Origin: CBDFKF01 sp965248765 | GTDB taxonomy: Bacteria; Pseudomonadota; Alphaproteobacteria; VGEJ01 | Assembly (NCBI GenBank): GCA_965248765.1 | Contig: CBDFKF010000003.1 | Coordinates: 124,001 to 188,000 of the forward strand | Reading direction: 5' to 3' | DNA length: 64,000 nt | In this document: one piece after another, positions 46,066 through 53,715 of the stretch | Layout of the letters: the number at the start of each line of letters is the position of its first letter | Numbering within the stretch: position 1 is the stretch's first letter | Notes under the pieces: model-generated | The model's input: only the letters and a program-made list of their open reading frames with translations | Told to the model about the DNA's origin: nothing | Databases searched by the model: none | Program-made: the position numbers and the translations under genes

Positions 46066-47445
46066 ATTGACCGGTTTATGTACCATATGAATTGACCGCT
46101 TCAGTTGTGGTTGTTGGGCCAGTGGATAAGGGGTCGGGCGCGGAGCGGCCGTCCCCTTATCCACTGGCCGGTCGCGTCGAAGCGGATCACGCGGCCTGTC
46201 TGTGGCTTGTGTTGATGGGCGATCCGTCGGCCTGGTATCGGGCCAGGCAGCGCGGCCCATGGAAGACGGCGAGGGTGCGGTCGGGGTATTCGTGGACCCG
46301 GACCCTTGCCTTGACGTAGTGGCGGCGATGGCGGTCGGGCGGGATCGCCAGCACCAGGCGTTTGTAGCGCACGGTGTTGTCGTTGGAGACGGTGCGCTCC
46401 TGCTGCACGCAGAGGATGTCGTCGAGGGTACCGGCGAAGGGCACGAAGGCGGTGCCCTCGGCTTCCGGCGGCACCGCGAAGCGGGCGTTGTGGCCTGGCA
46501 GGTAGAGCTCCTTGAGGAAGCGGTTGGCCTGGGCCATGTCGGTGATGCCGGCGAGCCTGAGCTCCTGGGGCAGGCGCTTCTGCAGGGTGGCGAACATGCG
46601 TTCCGAGCGCCCCCTTGCCTCGGGCGAGTAGGCCGGGATCAGCTCGATGCCGAGCTGGGCCAGGGCGCGGCCGAACTGGGTCGGATTGTCCTTGTCGACC
46701 GTGCCGCCGGCCTCAGGGGTGTGCCAGTAGTGGCCGGCGCGGTCGGCATAGAGCGAGCAGAACAGCCCCTTGGCCCGGATCGCCTCGGACACCCCCTGAA
46801 AGCTCGACATCGTGCCCTCTTCGGCGACGAAGAAGGCCGAGTAGATCTCACTGGTGGTGTCGTCCATGGTGACGATCAGGTCCCACCACTGATCGGGGAC
46901 CCACGCGTGGCTTGAGCCGTCTTGATGCAGCATCATGCCGGGCAGCGCGCGGCGCGGCCGCTTGCGCCGGTGCGCCCCGCGCCTGGGCGCCGCCCGTCTT
47001 CGCCCATGGGCCTGCAAGCTCAGCCGCACCCAGTTGTAGCTGCGCTTGAAGGCATAGTCCGCGACCAGCTTCTCGTGGAAGTGCTTGGCGGTGAAGTCCC
47101 AGTAGCGGGTGTCGAACAGCGCCAACAGCGCCGTCACCTCGTCGACCGCCGCGCGCCGCGCCGAGACCCGGCCCAGACGGCGATCGTAGAGCCCTTCCGC
47201 GCCGTCCGCCTCATAGCGGTCGCGCCAGCGCCGGAAGGTGCGCTCTGAAACGCCGAGAACCTCCGCCGCCTCGGCTTGGCTCAAGCAACCCCGATGGGTG
47301 CGGCCGTAAACCTCCTCGAACTTCATCAATCTCAGTCCCTGCAACTGCTCTGTCCGGCGCATCCAAACCCTCCATAGCCTGGAGAGCTTCTAAATCCGGA
47401 CAGATCGTCTGGTACATAAACCGGACATATCGTGTGTTAGTGACA
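46049..47445 (-). mobile_element. IS copy 2 (ISNCY/IS1202-like), 1,397 bp
   Basis: Full-length copy. The left end keeps both GAATTGACCG repeats and the GGTTTATGTACCA core, mirrored at the right end by TGTCCGGTTTATGTACCAGA. The two ends share TGTC at their tips and the same internal blocks rather than a long perfect inverted repeat. The hairpin loop is identical to that of copy 1. Confidence 0.9.
46187..47362 (-). CDS. Transposase of IS copy 2
   Basis: 391 residues, identical to the transposase at 4265-5440 (helix-turn-helix 27-60; D148, D207, E254). The gene is intact and, unlike copy 1, both ends of the element are complete, so this copy should be able to move. Confidence 0.9.
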   Translation of the reverse strand: MRRTEQLQGLRLMKFEEVYGRTHRGCLSQAEAAEVLGVSERTFRRWRDRYEADGAEGLYDRRLGRVSARRAAVDEVTALLALFDTRYWDFTAKHFHEKLVADYAFKRSYNWVRLSLQAHGRRRAAPRRGAHRRKRPRRALPGMMLHQDGSSHAWVPDQWWDLIVTMDDTTSEIYSAFFVAEEGTMSSFQGVSEAIRAKGLFCSLYADRAGHYWHTPEAGGTVDKDNPTQFGRALAQLGIELIPAYSPEARGRSERMFATLQKRLPQELRLAGITDMAQANRFLKELYLPGHNARFAVPPEAEGTAFVPFAGTLDDILCVQQERTVSNDNTVRYKRLVLAIPPDRHRRHYVKARVRVHEYPDRTLAVFHGPRCLARYQADGSPINTSHRQAA

Positions 47446-47461
47446 CTCGACGCGGCGCGGG
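47446..47461. repeat. 16-bp target-site duplication, right of IS copy 2
   Basis: Repeat of 46033-46048. The bases that follow (CGTCAAAGGAGGCGGACTAA) are the original racemase gene end. Confidence 0.9.
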
Positions 47462-47527
47462 CGTCAAAGGAGGCGGACTAAGCGTAACCTTAGGCCAAGA
47501 CGTCAATAGCTTTTGGGGGAAGCGAGA

Positions 47528-47947
47528 ATGAGTGATGTCGGGACAGAGCGGGCCGAGGGGGCGCAAGGCACGCTTCAGGCCATAATGAAGGTCATCGGGT
47601 TTGTCACCCTGATCTACGGGCTCGGCTACTTCGTCGTGCCGGACTTCGCCCTGGGTCTCAGCGAGGACCCGCGGGTCCCGGTGGGCGAGTGGTTCCGCTG
47701 GGTGGGTGGCCTGATGATCGGCCTTGCGGTCGGCGCATTCCTGGTCGCCCGAGGGGTCGAGAAGCAAGGGCCGTTCGTCACAACGCTGGCGGTGGGCGAA
47801 ACGCTCGCATTCCTAGCGCTGATCTACGCCTGGGCCTCCGGCGAGTATGCCGGGGTCACCTGGTACATCGCGCTGCCAACCGTCATCGCGCTCCTCTTCG
47901 CGATCGTCTTGTGGTGGGCACGCTCCCGCTACAAAGACATTCTCTGA
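47528..47947 (+). CDS. Small integral membrane protein of unknown function
   Basis: 139 residues with four predicted membrane helices: IMKVIGFVTLIYGLGYFVVP, WVGGLMIGLAVGAFLVARG, TLAVGETLAFLALIYAWA and WYIALPTVIALLFAIVLWWA. GGGGGAAG stands eight bases before the ATG. The general layout resembles small DoxX- or DUF-type membrane proteins, but I do not recognise the family. It is held between IS copies 2 and 3, which are in the same orientation. Confidence 0.65.
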   Translation: MSDVGTERAEGAQGTLQAIMKVIGFVTLIYGLGYFVVPDFALGLSEDPRVPVGEWFRWVGGLMIGLAVGAFLVARGVEKQGPFVTTLAVGETLAFLALIYAWASGEYAGVTWYIALPTVIALLFAIVLWWARSRYKDIL

Positions 47948-48001
47948 CGCCGGTTTCTCGTTCGCGCTCGCAACCGGCGCCGGCCGCTCTCGTAGCCTTA
48001 C

Positions 48002-48019
48002 CCGCATCGGCGCGGAGGC
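48002..48019. repeat. 18-bp target-site duplication, left of IS copy 3
   Basis: CCGCATCGGCGCGGAGGC, repeated exactly at 49417-49434. Confidence 0.9.
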
Positions 48020-49416
48020 TGTCGAGAACAAACTGAATTGACCGGTTTATGTACCATATGAATTGACCGCTTCAGTTGTGGTTGTTGGGCCAGTGGATAA
48101 GGGGTCGGCCGCGGAGCGGCCGTCCCCTTATCCACTGGCCGGTCGCGTCGAAGCGGATCACGCGGCCTGTCTGTGGCTTGTGTTGATGGGCGATCCGTCG
48201 GCCTGGTATCGGGCCAGGCAGCGCGGCCCATGGAAGACGGCGAGGGTGCGGTCGGGGTATTCGTGGACCCGGACCCTTGCCTTGACGTAGTGGCGGCGAT
48301 GGCGGTCGGGCGGGATCGCCAGCACCAGGCGTTTGTAGCGCACGGTGTTGTCGTTGGAGACGGTGCGCTCCTGCTGCACGCAGAGGATGTCGTCGAGGGT
48401 ACCGGCGAAGGGCACGAAGGCGGTGCCCTCGGCTTCCGGCGGCACCGCGAAGCGGGCGTTGTGGCCTGGCAGGTAGAGCTCCTTGAGGAAGCGGTTGGCC
48501 TGGGCCATGTCGGTGATGCCGGCGAGCCTGAGCTCCTGGGGCAGGCGCTTCTGCAGGGTGGCGAACATGCGTTCCGAGCGCCCCCTTGCCTCGGGCGAGT
48601 AGGCCGGGATCAGCTCGATGCCGAGCTGGGCCAGGGCGCGGCCGAACTGGGTCGGATTGTCCTTGTCGACCGTGCCGCCGGCCTCAGGGGTGTGCCAGTA
48701 GTGGCCGGCGCGGTCGGCATAGAGCGAGCAGAACAGCCCCTTGGCCCGGATCGCCTCGGACACCCCCTGAAAGCTCGACATCGTGCCCTCTTCGGCGACG
48801 AAGAAGGCCGAGTAGATCTCACTGGTGGTGTCGTCCATGGTGACGATCAGGTCCCACCACTGATCGGGGACCCACGCGTGGCTTGAGCCGTCTTGATGCA
48901 GCATCATGCCGGGCAGCGCGCGGCGCGGCCGCTTGCGCCGGTGCGCCCCGCGCCTGGGCGCCGCCCGTCTTCGCCCATGGGCCTGCAAGCTCAGCCGCAC
49001 CCAGTTGTAGCTGCGCTTGAAGGCATAGTCCGCGACCAGCTTCTCGTGGAAGTGCTTGGCGGTGAAGTCCCAGTAGCGGGTGTCGAACAGCGCCAACAGC
49101 GCCGTCACCTCGTCGACCGCCGCGCGCCGCGCCGAGACCCGGCCCAGACGGCGATCGTAGAGCCCTTCCGCGCCGTCCGCCTCATAGCGGTCGCGCCAGC
49201 GCCGGAAGGTGCGCTCTGAAACGCCGAGAACCTCCGCCGCCTCGGCTTGGCTCAAGCAACCCCGATGGGTGCGGCCGTAAACCTCCTCGAACTTCATCAA
49301 TCTCAGTCCCTGCAACTGCTCTGTCCGGCGCATCCAAACCCTCCATAGCCTGGAGAGCTTCTAAATCCGGACAGATCGTCTGGTACATAAACCGGACATA
49401 TCGTGTGTTAGTGACA
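48020..49416 (-). mobile_element. IS copy 3 (ISNCY/IS1202-like), 1,397 bp
   Basis: Full-length copy with both ends complete. Its hairpin loop differs from copies 1 and 2 by one base (GGCCG instead of GGGCG near 48107). It inserted in the spacer between the small membrane gene and the CDGSH gene and disrupts neither. Confidence 0.9.
48158..49333 (-). CDS. Transposase of IS copy 3
   Basis: 391 residues, identical to the transposase at 4265-5440. Complete and probably functional. Confidence 0.9.
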   Translation of the reverse strand: MRRTEQLQGLRLMKFEEVYGRTHRGCLSQAEAAEVLGVSERTFRRWRDRYEADGAEGLYDRRLGRVSARRAAVDEVTALLALFDTRYWDFTAKHFHEKLVADYAFKRSYNWVRLSLQAHGRRRAAPRRGAHRRKRPRRALPGMMLHQDGSSHAWVPDQWWDLIVTMDDTTSEIYSAFFVAEEGTMSSFQGVSEAIRAKGLFCSLYADRAGHYWHTPEAGGTVDKDNPTQFGRALAQLGIELIPAYSPEARGRSERMFATLQKRLPQELRLAGITDMAQANRFLKELYLPGHNARFAVPPEAEGTAFVPFAGTLDDILCVQQERTVSNDNTVRYKRLVLAIPPDRHRRHYVKARVRVHEYPDRTLAVFHGPRCLARYQADGSPINTSHRQAA

Positions 49417-49434
49417 CCGCATCGGCGCGGAGGC
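49417..49434. repeat. 18-bp target-site duplication, right of IS copy 3
   Basis: Exact repeat of 48002-48019. Confidence 0.9.
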
Positions 49435-49499
49435 TCGTGCGCCGTGGGCCGCTCTGATACACTCCGCGCCCGCGTCGCGCCGCCATCCAGGAAGCAGTC

Positions 49500-49748
49500 A
49501 TGACCGATACCATCGAAGCGCTGGTCGCCCAAAAGAGCCCGTATGAGACCGAGTTGACGGCCGGCGAAACCTACTGGTGGTGCGCATGCGGTCGCTCCCA
49601 GAAACAGCCGTTCTGCGACGGCTCCCACAAGAAAACCGGCTTCAGCCCGATCGAGCACAAGTGCGAAAAAGCCGAGACCGTCTATTTCTGCGGCTGCAAG
49701 CGGACCGGGACCAGGCCGTTCTGCGACGGCACGCACAACTCCCTCTGA
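49500..49748 (+). CDS. CDGSH iron-sulfur protein with two clusters
   Basis: 82 residues containing two complete CDGSH units: C28-x-C30, C39 and H43 (CACGRSQKQPFCDGSH), and C64-x-C66, C75 and H79 (CGCKRTGTRPFCDGTH). Each should bind one [2Fe-2S] cluster with a 3Cys:1His coordination. Family knowledge: electron transfer or redox sensing; no signal peptide, so cytoplasmic. It is the first gene after IS copy 3 and its 3' end lies close to a lipoprotein gene on the same strand. Confidence 0.92.
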   Translation: MTDTIEALVAQKSPYETELTAGETYWWCACGRSQKQPFCDGSHKKTGFSPIEHKCEKAETVYFCGCKRTGTRPFCDGTHNSL

Positions 49749-49771
49749 ACGCGCCGCGCCCTCCCTCGTCG

Positions 49772-50302
49772 GTGCCGCGCCGCCGCGGGCGCGCCGCGGG
49801 GCTCGTCCTGGGTTTGCTCGCGGTCGTTGCCAGCGGCTGCGATGTCTTCGTGCCGCCGCCCCAACCCCCCTGTCCGCCGGTCGACCTGATCGAGGACGTG
49901 GCGCGGATTGTCCAGTTCCGGCCGGGTCCGGGCCGCGATATCACCGATGTCGCTTACGTCGCCGAGTTCCGGGATGTGATCTGGAGCTGCGATCATAGTG
50001 AGACCGTCCTCATGGTTGATCTCGAGATTTTGATCAAAGTCGGGCGCGGCCCGACGGCCGAGGTTGGCGACACGGTGGTGCGTTACTTCGTCGCCCTCAG
50101 CGACCGCGCGGATCGCATCATCGCCAAGCGCGTGTTCGACATCCCGGTTGAGCTCGCCGCCGGCGAACAGGTCGACTTGCAGGAGGCGATCGGCCAACGC
50201 ATCGGCCTGCAACCGGGTCAGACCGGCACCGACTTCGTGATTCTCCTGGGCTTCCAACTCGACCGCGACCAGCTCGAGTATAACCGCGAGCGCCTGCGCT
50301 AG
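49772..50302 (+). CDS. Predicted lipoprotein of unknown function
   Basis: About 176 residues from GTG 49772. The signal ends in a lipobox, VLGLLAVVASGC, so the mature protein would start at the cysteine and be lipid-anchored. The rest is a predicted beta-rich domain (DVAYVAEFRDVIWSCDHSET, VMVDLEILIKVGRG, VRYFVALSDRADRII). The start is not certain, as the frame is open upstream through the CDGSH gene. I do not recognise a named family. Confidence 0.7.
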   Translation: MPRRRGRAAGLVLGLLAVVASGCDVFVPPPQPPCPPVDLIEDVARIVQFRPGPGRDITDVAYVAEFRDVIWSCDHSETVLMVDLEILIKVGRGPTAEVGDTVVRYFVALSDRADRIIAKRVFDIPVELAAGEQVDLQEAIGQRIGLQPGQTGTDFVILLGFQLDRDQLEYNRERLR

Positions 50303-50338
50303 GCCGCGCTCATCCACACGCCCGGCCGCCCCGCCGGT

Positions 50339-50698
50339 CTATTTGCAGCGCAGATCGAGCGAGGCGATCGTGCCGCCTGTGTCGGGCACTTCCTCGTCTC
50401 TGAGCACGACCTTGATCGACTTCTTGAGGCCGGGCTCATCGTAGATCTCGAGCCAGTCGGCGCCCCAGCCGACCACCAGGCTCTGGATGTTGTCCGTCCA
50501 GTTCTTGCCATCAATGTCATCGAGGCTCTTGAGCTTGGCGACGCCGCAGATACGCGTGCTGTCGCCGGCCATGCCCTTCTCCGCATAGACATCGACGTAG
50601 CAGCCTTCGTAGTCGCACCCGTCGGCGATCGCCGTTTGGCCGACGGCGAACGACAGGGCGATTACGAGCGACAGGATGGCGATCAGGCTCCGTCTCAT
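50339..50698 (-). CDS. Secreted beta/gamma-crystallin-like small protein
   Basis: 119 residues. The signal peptide is RRSLIAILSLVIALSFAVG. The mature part reads like one beta/gamma-crystallin unit pair: CYVDVYAEKGMAGDSTRICG, then NWTDNIQSLVVGWGADWLEI with YDEPGL, and a final TIASLDLRCK. The W..I.SL.VG..A pattern is the usual signature of the fold. Four cysteines suggest disulfides. Family knowledge: often calcium-binding and found outside the cytoplasm. Function in bacteria is generally unknown. Confidence 0.65.
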   Translation of the reverse strand: MRRSLIAILSLVIALSFAVGQTAIADGCDYEGCYVDVYAEKGMAGDSTRICGVAKLKSLDDIDGKNWTDNIQSLVVGWGADWLEIYDEPGLKKSIKVVLRDEEVPDTGGTIASLDLRCK

Positions 50699-50837
50699 GG
50701 CGGCGGATATCGTCAGTTGTTGGAGAGGATAGGGGGGGGCGCAAATCTAGCATTCTCACCGCGAAGTGGAAGAGTGGCGGGGTGCGCGCGCGGATGCGAT
50801 AACGAGGTTAGCTGATAAGGACCGGAGTTCTGGAAAC

Positions 50838-51248
50838 ATGGCGAGACTTCAAACTGCTTGGGCGATGGCGGCGGTCGGGGCGCTGTGCATGCTCACCGTC
50901 GATGCGCGCGCCGACGACTTTTCCTTTGAATTCGCGTGGGGCGACATTCCGCGCTGTACGACGGGCCGGCCCAACCGGGTCAGCAATCCGACCTTCACGC
51001 TGGCCAACGTTCCGGACGGGACGGTGCGCATCAAGTTCCGCCTCAAGGACCTCGATGCACCGGGCTACAACCATGGCGGTGGCAGCGCCGACTACGCGGG
51101 AGATCCCGTGATCGTGCCCGGCACGTTCAAGTACAAGAGCCCCTGCCCGCCCCGCACCACCCACACCTACCGCTGGACGGCCAAGGTGTTGGACGAGAGC
51201 GGCGCTACCCTCGCCGAGGCCACGGCCGAGCGCGACTACCCGGAATAG
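50838..51248 (+). CDS. Secreted PEBP/YbhB-like protein
   Basis: 136 residues. The signal peptide is MARLQTAWAMAAVGALCMLT with ADARA cleavage-type residues. The mature region NPTFTLANVPDGTVRIKFRL, KDLDAPGYNHGGG and HTYRWTAKVLDESG follows the pattern of phosphatidylethanolamine-binding-like (YbhB/YbcL) proteins, including the DPDAP-like DLDAP. It is shorter than most members, so assignment is tentative. The start at 50838 has GGAG ten bases upstream. Confidence 0.55.
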   Translation: MARLQTAWAMAAVGALCMLTVDARADDFSFEFAWGDIPRCTTGRPNRVSNPTFTLANVPDGTVRIKFRLKDLDAPGYNHGGGSADYAGDPVIVPGTFKYKSPCPPRTTHTYRWTAKVLDESGATLAEATAERDYPE

Positions 51249-51266
51249 CACCTAGGCCGCTGCACC

Positions 51267-51710
51267 ATGCAGGCTGCGACGATCCGCAGGGCGACCGGGC
51301 GTGACGCCGATGCCTTGGCCCGATGCATGGATGCAACCTATGCCCCGTACGCCGAACGCATCGATGACCTGCCGTCGATGTCGGCGGATTGCGCCGAGGA
51401 GATTGACAAATACGACGTTTGGGTAGCCGAAGTTGGCGCCGTGATCGTTGGCGGACTGGTCCTCGTCCCCGGTGATGGCTTCATGCTGCTTGCCAACGTG
51501 GCGGTGCATCCGGACAACCGAGGCGCGGGAATAGGGCGACGGCTCCTCGCGCTCGCCGAGACCGAGGCCGTGCGCTGTGGATACGCCGAGATGCGCCTCA
51601 ATACCCATGTGGACATGCTGGAGAGCGTTCGGCTCTACACGCGCAACGGATGGTCGCAGGTGAGCCGGCACGGAACCAAGATCACGATGCGAAAGGCGCT
51701 GCCGAGCTAA
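51267..51710 (+). CDS. GNAT-family N-acetyltransferase
   Basis: 147 residues. The acetyl-CoA motif is in LANVAVHPDNRGAGIGRRLL, followed by ALAETEAVRCGYAEMRLNTH and the terminal VRLYTRNGWSQVS. The N-terminus IRRATGRDADALARCMDAT is typical of the fold. Substrate unknown. Its 3' end overlaps the cupin gene, read in the opposite direction, by 4 bp. Confidence 0.85.
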   Translation: MQAATIRRATGRDADALARCMDATYAPYAERIDDLPSMSADCAEEIDKYDVWVAEVGAVIVGGLVLVPGDGFMLLANVAVHPDNRGAGIGRRLLALAETEAVRCGYAEMRLNTHVDMLESVRLYTRNGWSQVSRHGTKITMRKALPS

Positions 51711-52111
51711 TCGCCCCCTGCCGGGCGATGCTCGGTGCCCTCCCCGGCGGTAGCCGCGACCACCACACCGGACTCGCGAACGACGAAGCGGTGCCACACC
51801 CCCTTGGGCACGATGCAGGCCTGCCCCGCATCCAGCTCCACGGTCTCTTCGCCGCCCACTGTCTCGAACACGACGGCGAGCACCCCGCTCGCGACATAGA
51901 GGAGTTCATCGCCCGCTGGGTGCATCTCCCAACCGGCGCTCTCCGGGTCTTTCGCATCCAACGGAAAGGCCATCACCAGGCGGCCGAGATAGTGCCGCTC
52001 GCCGCGTCCGAGCTCCTGCCAGAACGCCGGTGTACACGCGACCGGTGCCGCGGCGCCGCCGTCCTCGAGGTGCACGTACGTCGTTGTGAGATCGAACGAC
52101 TCGGTCGTCAT
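51707..52111 (-). CDS. Cupin-domain protein
   Basis: 134 residues with a single cupin barrel: motif 1 in WEMHPAGDELLYVASGVLAV (the metal-binding His/Glu set) and motif 2 in ACIVPKGVWHRFVV. It lies 19 bp after the broken alcohol dehydrogenase gene on the same strand and may have been co-transcribed with it. Function not predictable beyond a small metal-binding barrel. Confidence 0.8.
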   Translation of the reverse strand: MTTESFDLTTTYVHLEDGGAAAPVACTPAFWQELGRGERHYLGRLVMAFPLDAKDPESAGWEMHPAGDELLYVASGVLAVVFETVGGEETVELDAGQACIVPKGVWHRFVVRESGVVVAATAGEGTEHRPAGGD

Positions 52112-52130
52112 CGCCGCCCCTTTCCGTCGA

Positions 52131-53119
52131 TCAGTCCGCCATCGTCAACACGGCCGCCCCGTGCACCCGCCCATCGCGCAGGTCGTTGAGCGCGGTATTC
52201 GCCTCCGCCAGCGGATAGAGGGCGACGGTCGTCCTGACCGGCACCTTCGACGCGAGTTCGAGGAACCCGATGCCATCCGCGCGGGTGAGATTGGCCACCG
52301 AGACGATCTCGCGTTCGCGCCACAGGATTTCGTAGGGGAAGGCGGGAATGTCGCTCATGTGAATCCCCGCGCACACCACCCGGCCTCCGGGCCGCACGGC
52401 GCGCAAGCCGGTGGGAACCAACGCGCCCACCGGCGCAAAGATGATCGTGGCATCCAGCGGCTCAGGCGGTGGTGTCCCGGAGTCGCCGGCCCACACCGCC
52501 CCGAGCTCGCGGGCGAACGCCTGCGCCTCGGTATCGCCGGCACGGGTGAAGGCGTACACCTCGCGCCCTCGTACGCGGCGACCTGGGCGACGATGTGGGC
52601 GGCCGCGCCGAAGCCGTAGATACCGAGCCGCTTGGGATCACCGGCGCGCCGCAGCGAGCGGTAGCCGATCAGGCCCGCGCAGAGGAGCGGCGCAGCCTCC
52701 GCATCGCTGGCGCCGCCCGGCATGGGAAAGCAGTAGCGCGCATCGACGACCGCATACTCGGCGTAGCCGCCGTCGAAATCGTAGCCGGTGAAGCGCGCGC
52801 TATCGCACAGGTTCTCGCGCCCGGCCCGGCAGTACGCACACTCGCCGCAGGTGAAGCCGAGCCATGGAATGCCGACCCGCTCGTCCCGCTGCAGTCCCTC
52901 GACCGCGGCACCGACCGCGGCCACTTCGCCCACCACCTCGTGGCCGGGCACCAGCGGCAGCTTGGGCTTCGCCAGCTCGCCGTCGACGACGTGGAGATCG
53001 GTCCGGCACACCCCGCAGGCGTGGACCTTGACGAGAACCTGGTCTGCCGCGGGCTCGGGCACCGCCCGCTCCTCCACCTCGAGCGGCTGCCGCGCTTGTC
53101 TCAATACCATCGCCCGCAT
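52131..53119 (-). pseudogene. Zinc-dependent alcohol dehydrogenase (MDR family), frameshifted
   Basis: The N-terminal part (from 53119) has zinc-site features CGVCRTDLH, GHEVVG and the structural zinc cysteines CGECAYCRAGRENLC, then LGIYGFGAAAHIVAQVAAYE. After that the frame is lost. The rest (about 52560-52131) continues VYAFTRAGDTEAQAFARELG and ends RVHGAAVLTMAD. The break is at 52561-52570 (TCGCGCCCTC). Both halves are well preserved. Family knowledge: NAD(P)-dependent oxidation of alcohols. As written, no full-length protein can be made. Confidence 0.85.
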
Positions 53120-53237
53120 CGCGCCATGATACGAAGTTCCGCGGTGCTCGCGACAGGCGGGAAAGGCGCGACCAGGGCTTTCCCCTGTCGACGCACCGCC
53201 CTAACCTCGTGGCACGGCAGGATCGGAGGTGTGAGAG

Positions 53238-53617
53238 ATGGAGCATCGGGATCCCAACGAGATCAGGACCTTCCGCGCGGGTGGACGCGAACGGCTGGAG
53301 CGCCTCGCCGACCTCCTCGAGGACATGGCGACCGATGCGTGGGTGAGCGCTGGCTGGGACATGAACGACTGGTGCCGCTGCGGCGTCGGTCTGGCCGCTC
53401 ATCATCCCTGGTTCCAGGCCCAGGGTTTGACGTTGAATCGGGCGGGTGGCGTCGTTCTTGACGGCCAACTCCTGATCGGTGCCCACGGATTCGCCCCGCG
53501 GTCGCCCGCTTCTTTGGACTGACCCACCACCATGCGCGCCACCTCTTCGTCGGCCTCGGCACCCCCCACACCGTGGCGCGCCGGCTACGCAAGCTCCTCG
53601 CCGGCCTCCCCACCTGA
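53238..53617 (+). pseudogene. Hypothetical protein, frameshifted near its 3' end
   Basis: The first frame reads RERLERLADLLEDMATDAWV and DMNDWCRCGVGLAAHHPWFQ and ends at 53522. A second frame starting about 53480 continues AVARFFGLTHHHARHLFVGL then TVARRLRKLLAGLPT and stops at 53617; its helical, acidic-basic pattern looks like the natural end. A small indel around 53475-53490 would join them. GGAGG lies upstream of the ATG. I recognise the N-terminal W-C-R-C-G-V-G element as conserved but cannot give a function. Confidence 0.6.
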
Positions 53618-53715
53618 GGCCATCGCCAGCAGATGCTTCCATCGCGCCCTCCCTAACGGGCGGCAGCGAGCCTACCAGCGCCGGCATATCCGGATCGAGC
53701 CCCCGGGAGGACGAG

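Noticed and set aside
46049..49416. Copies 2 and 3 as a single composite transposon insertion
   Set aside because: Each copy has its own different target duplication, so they inserted independently.
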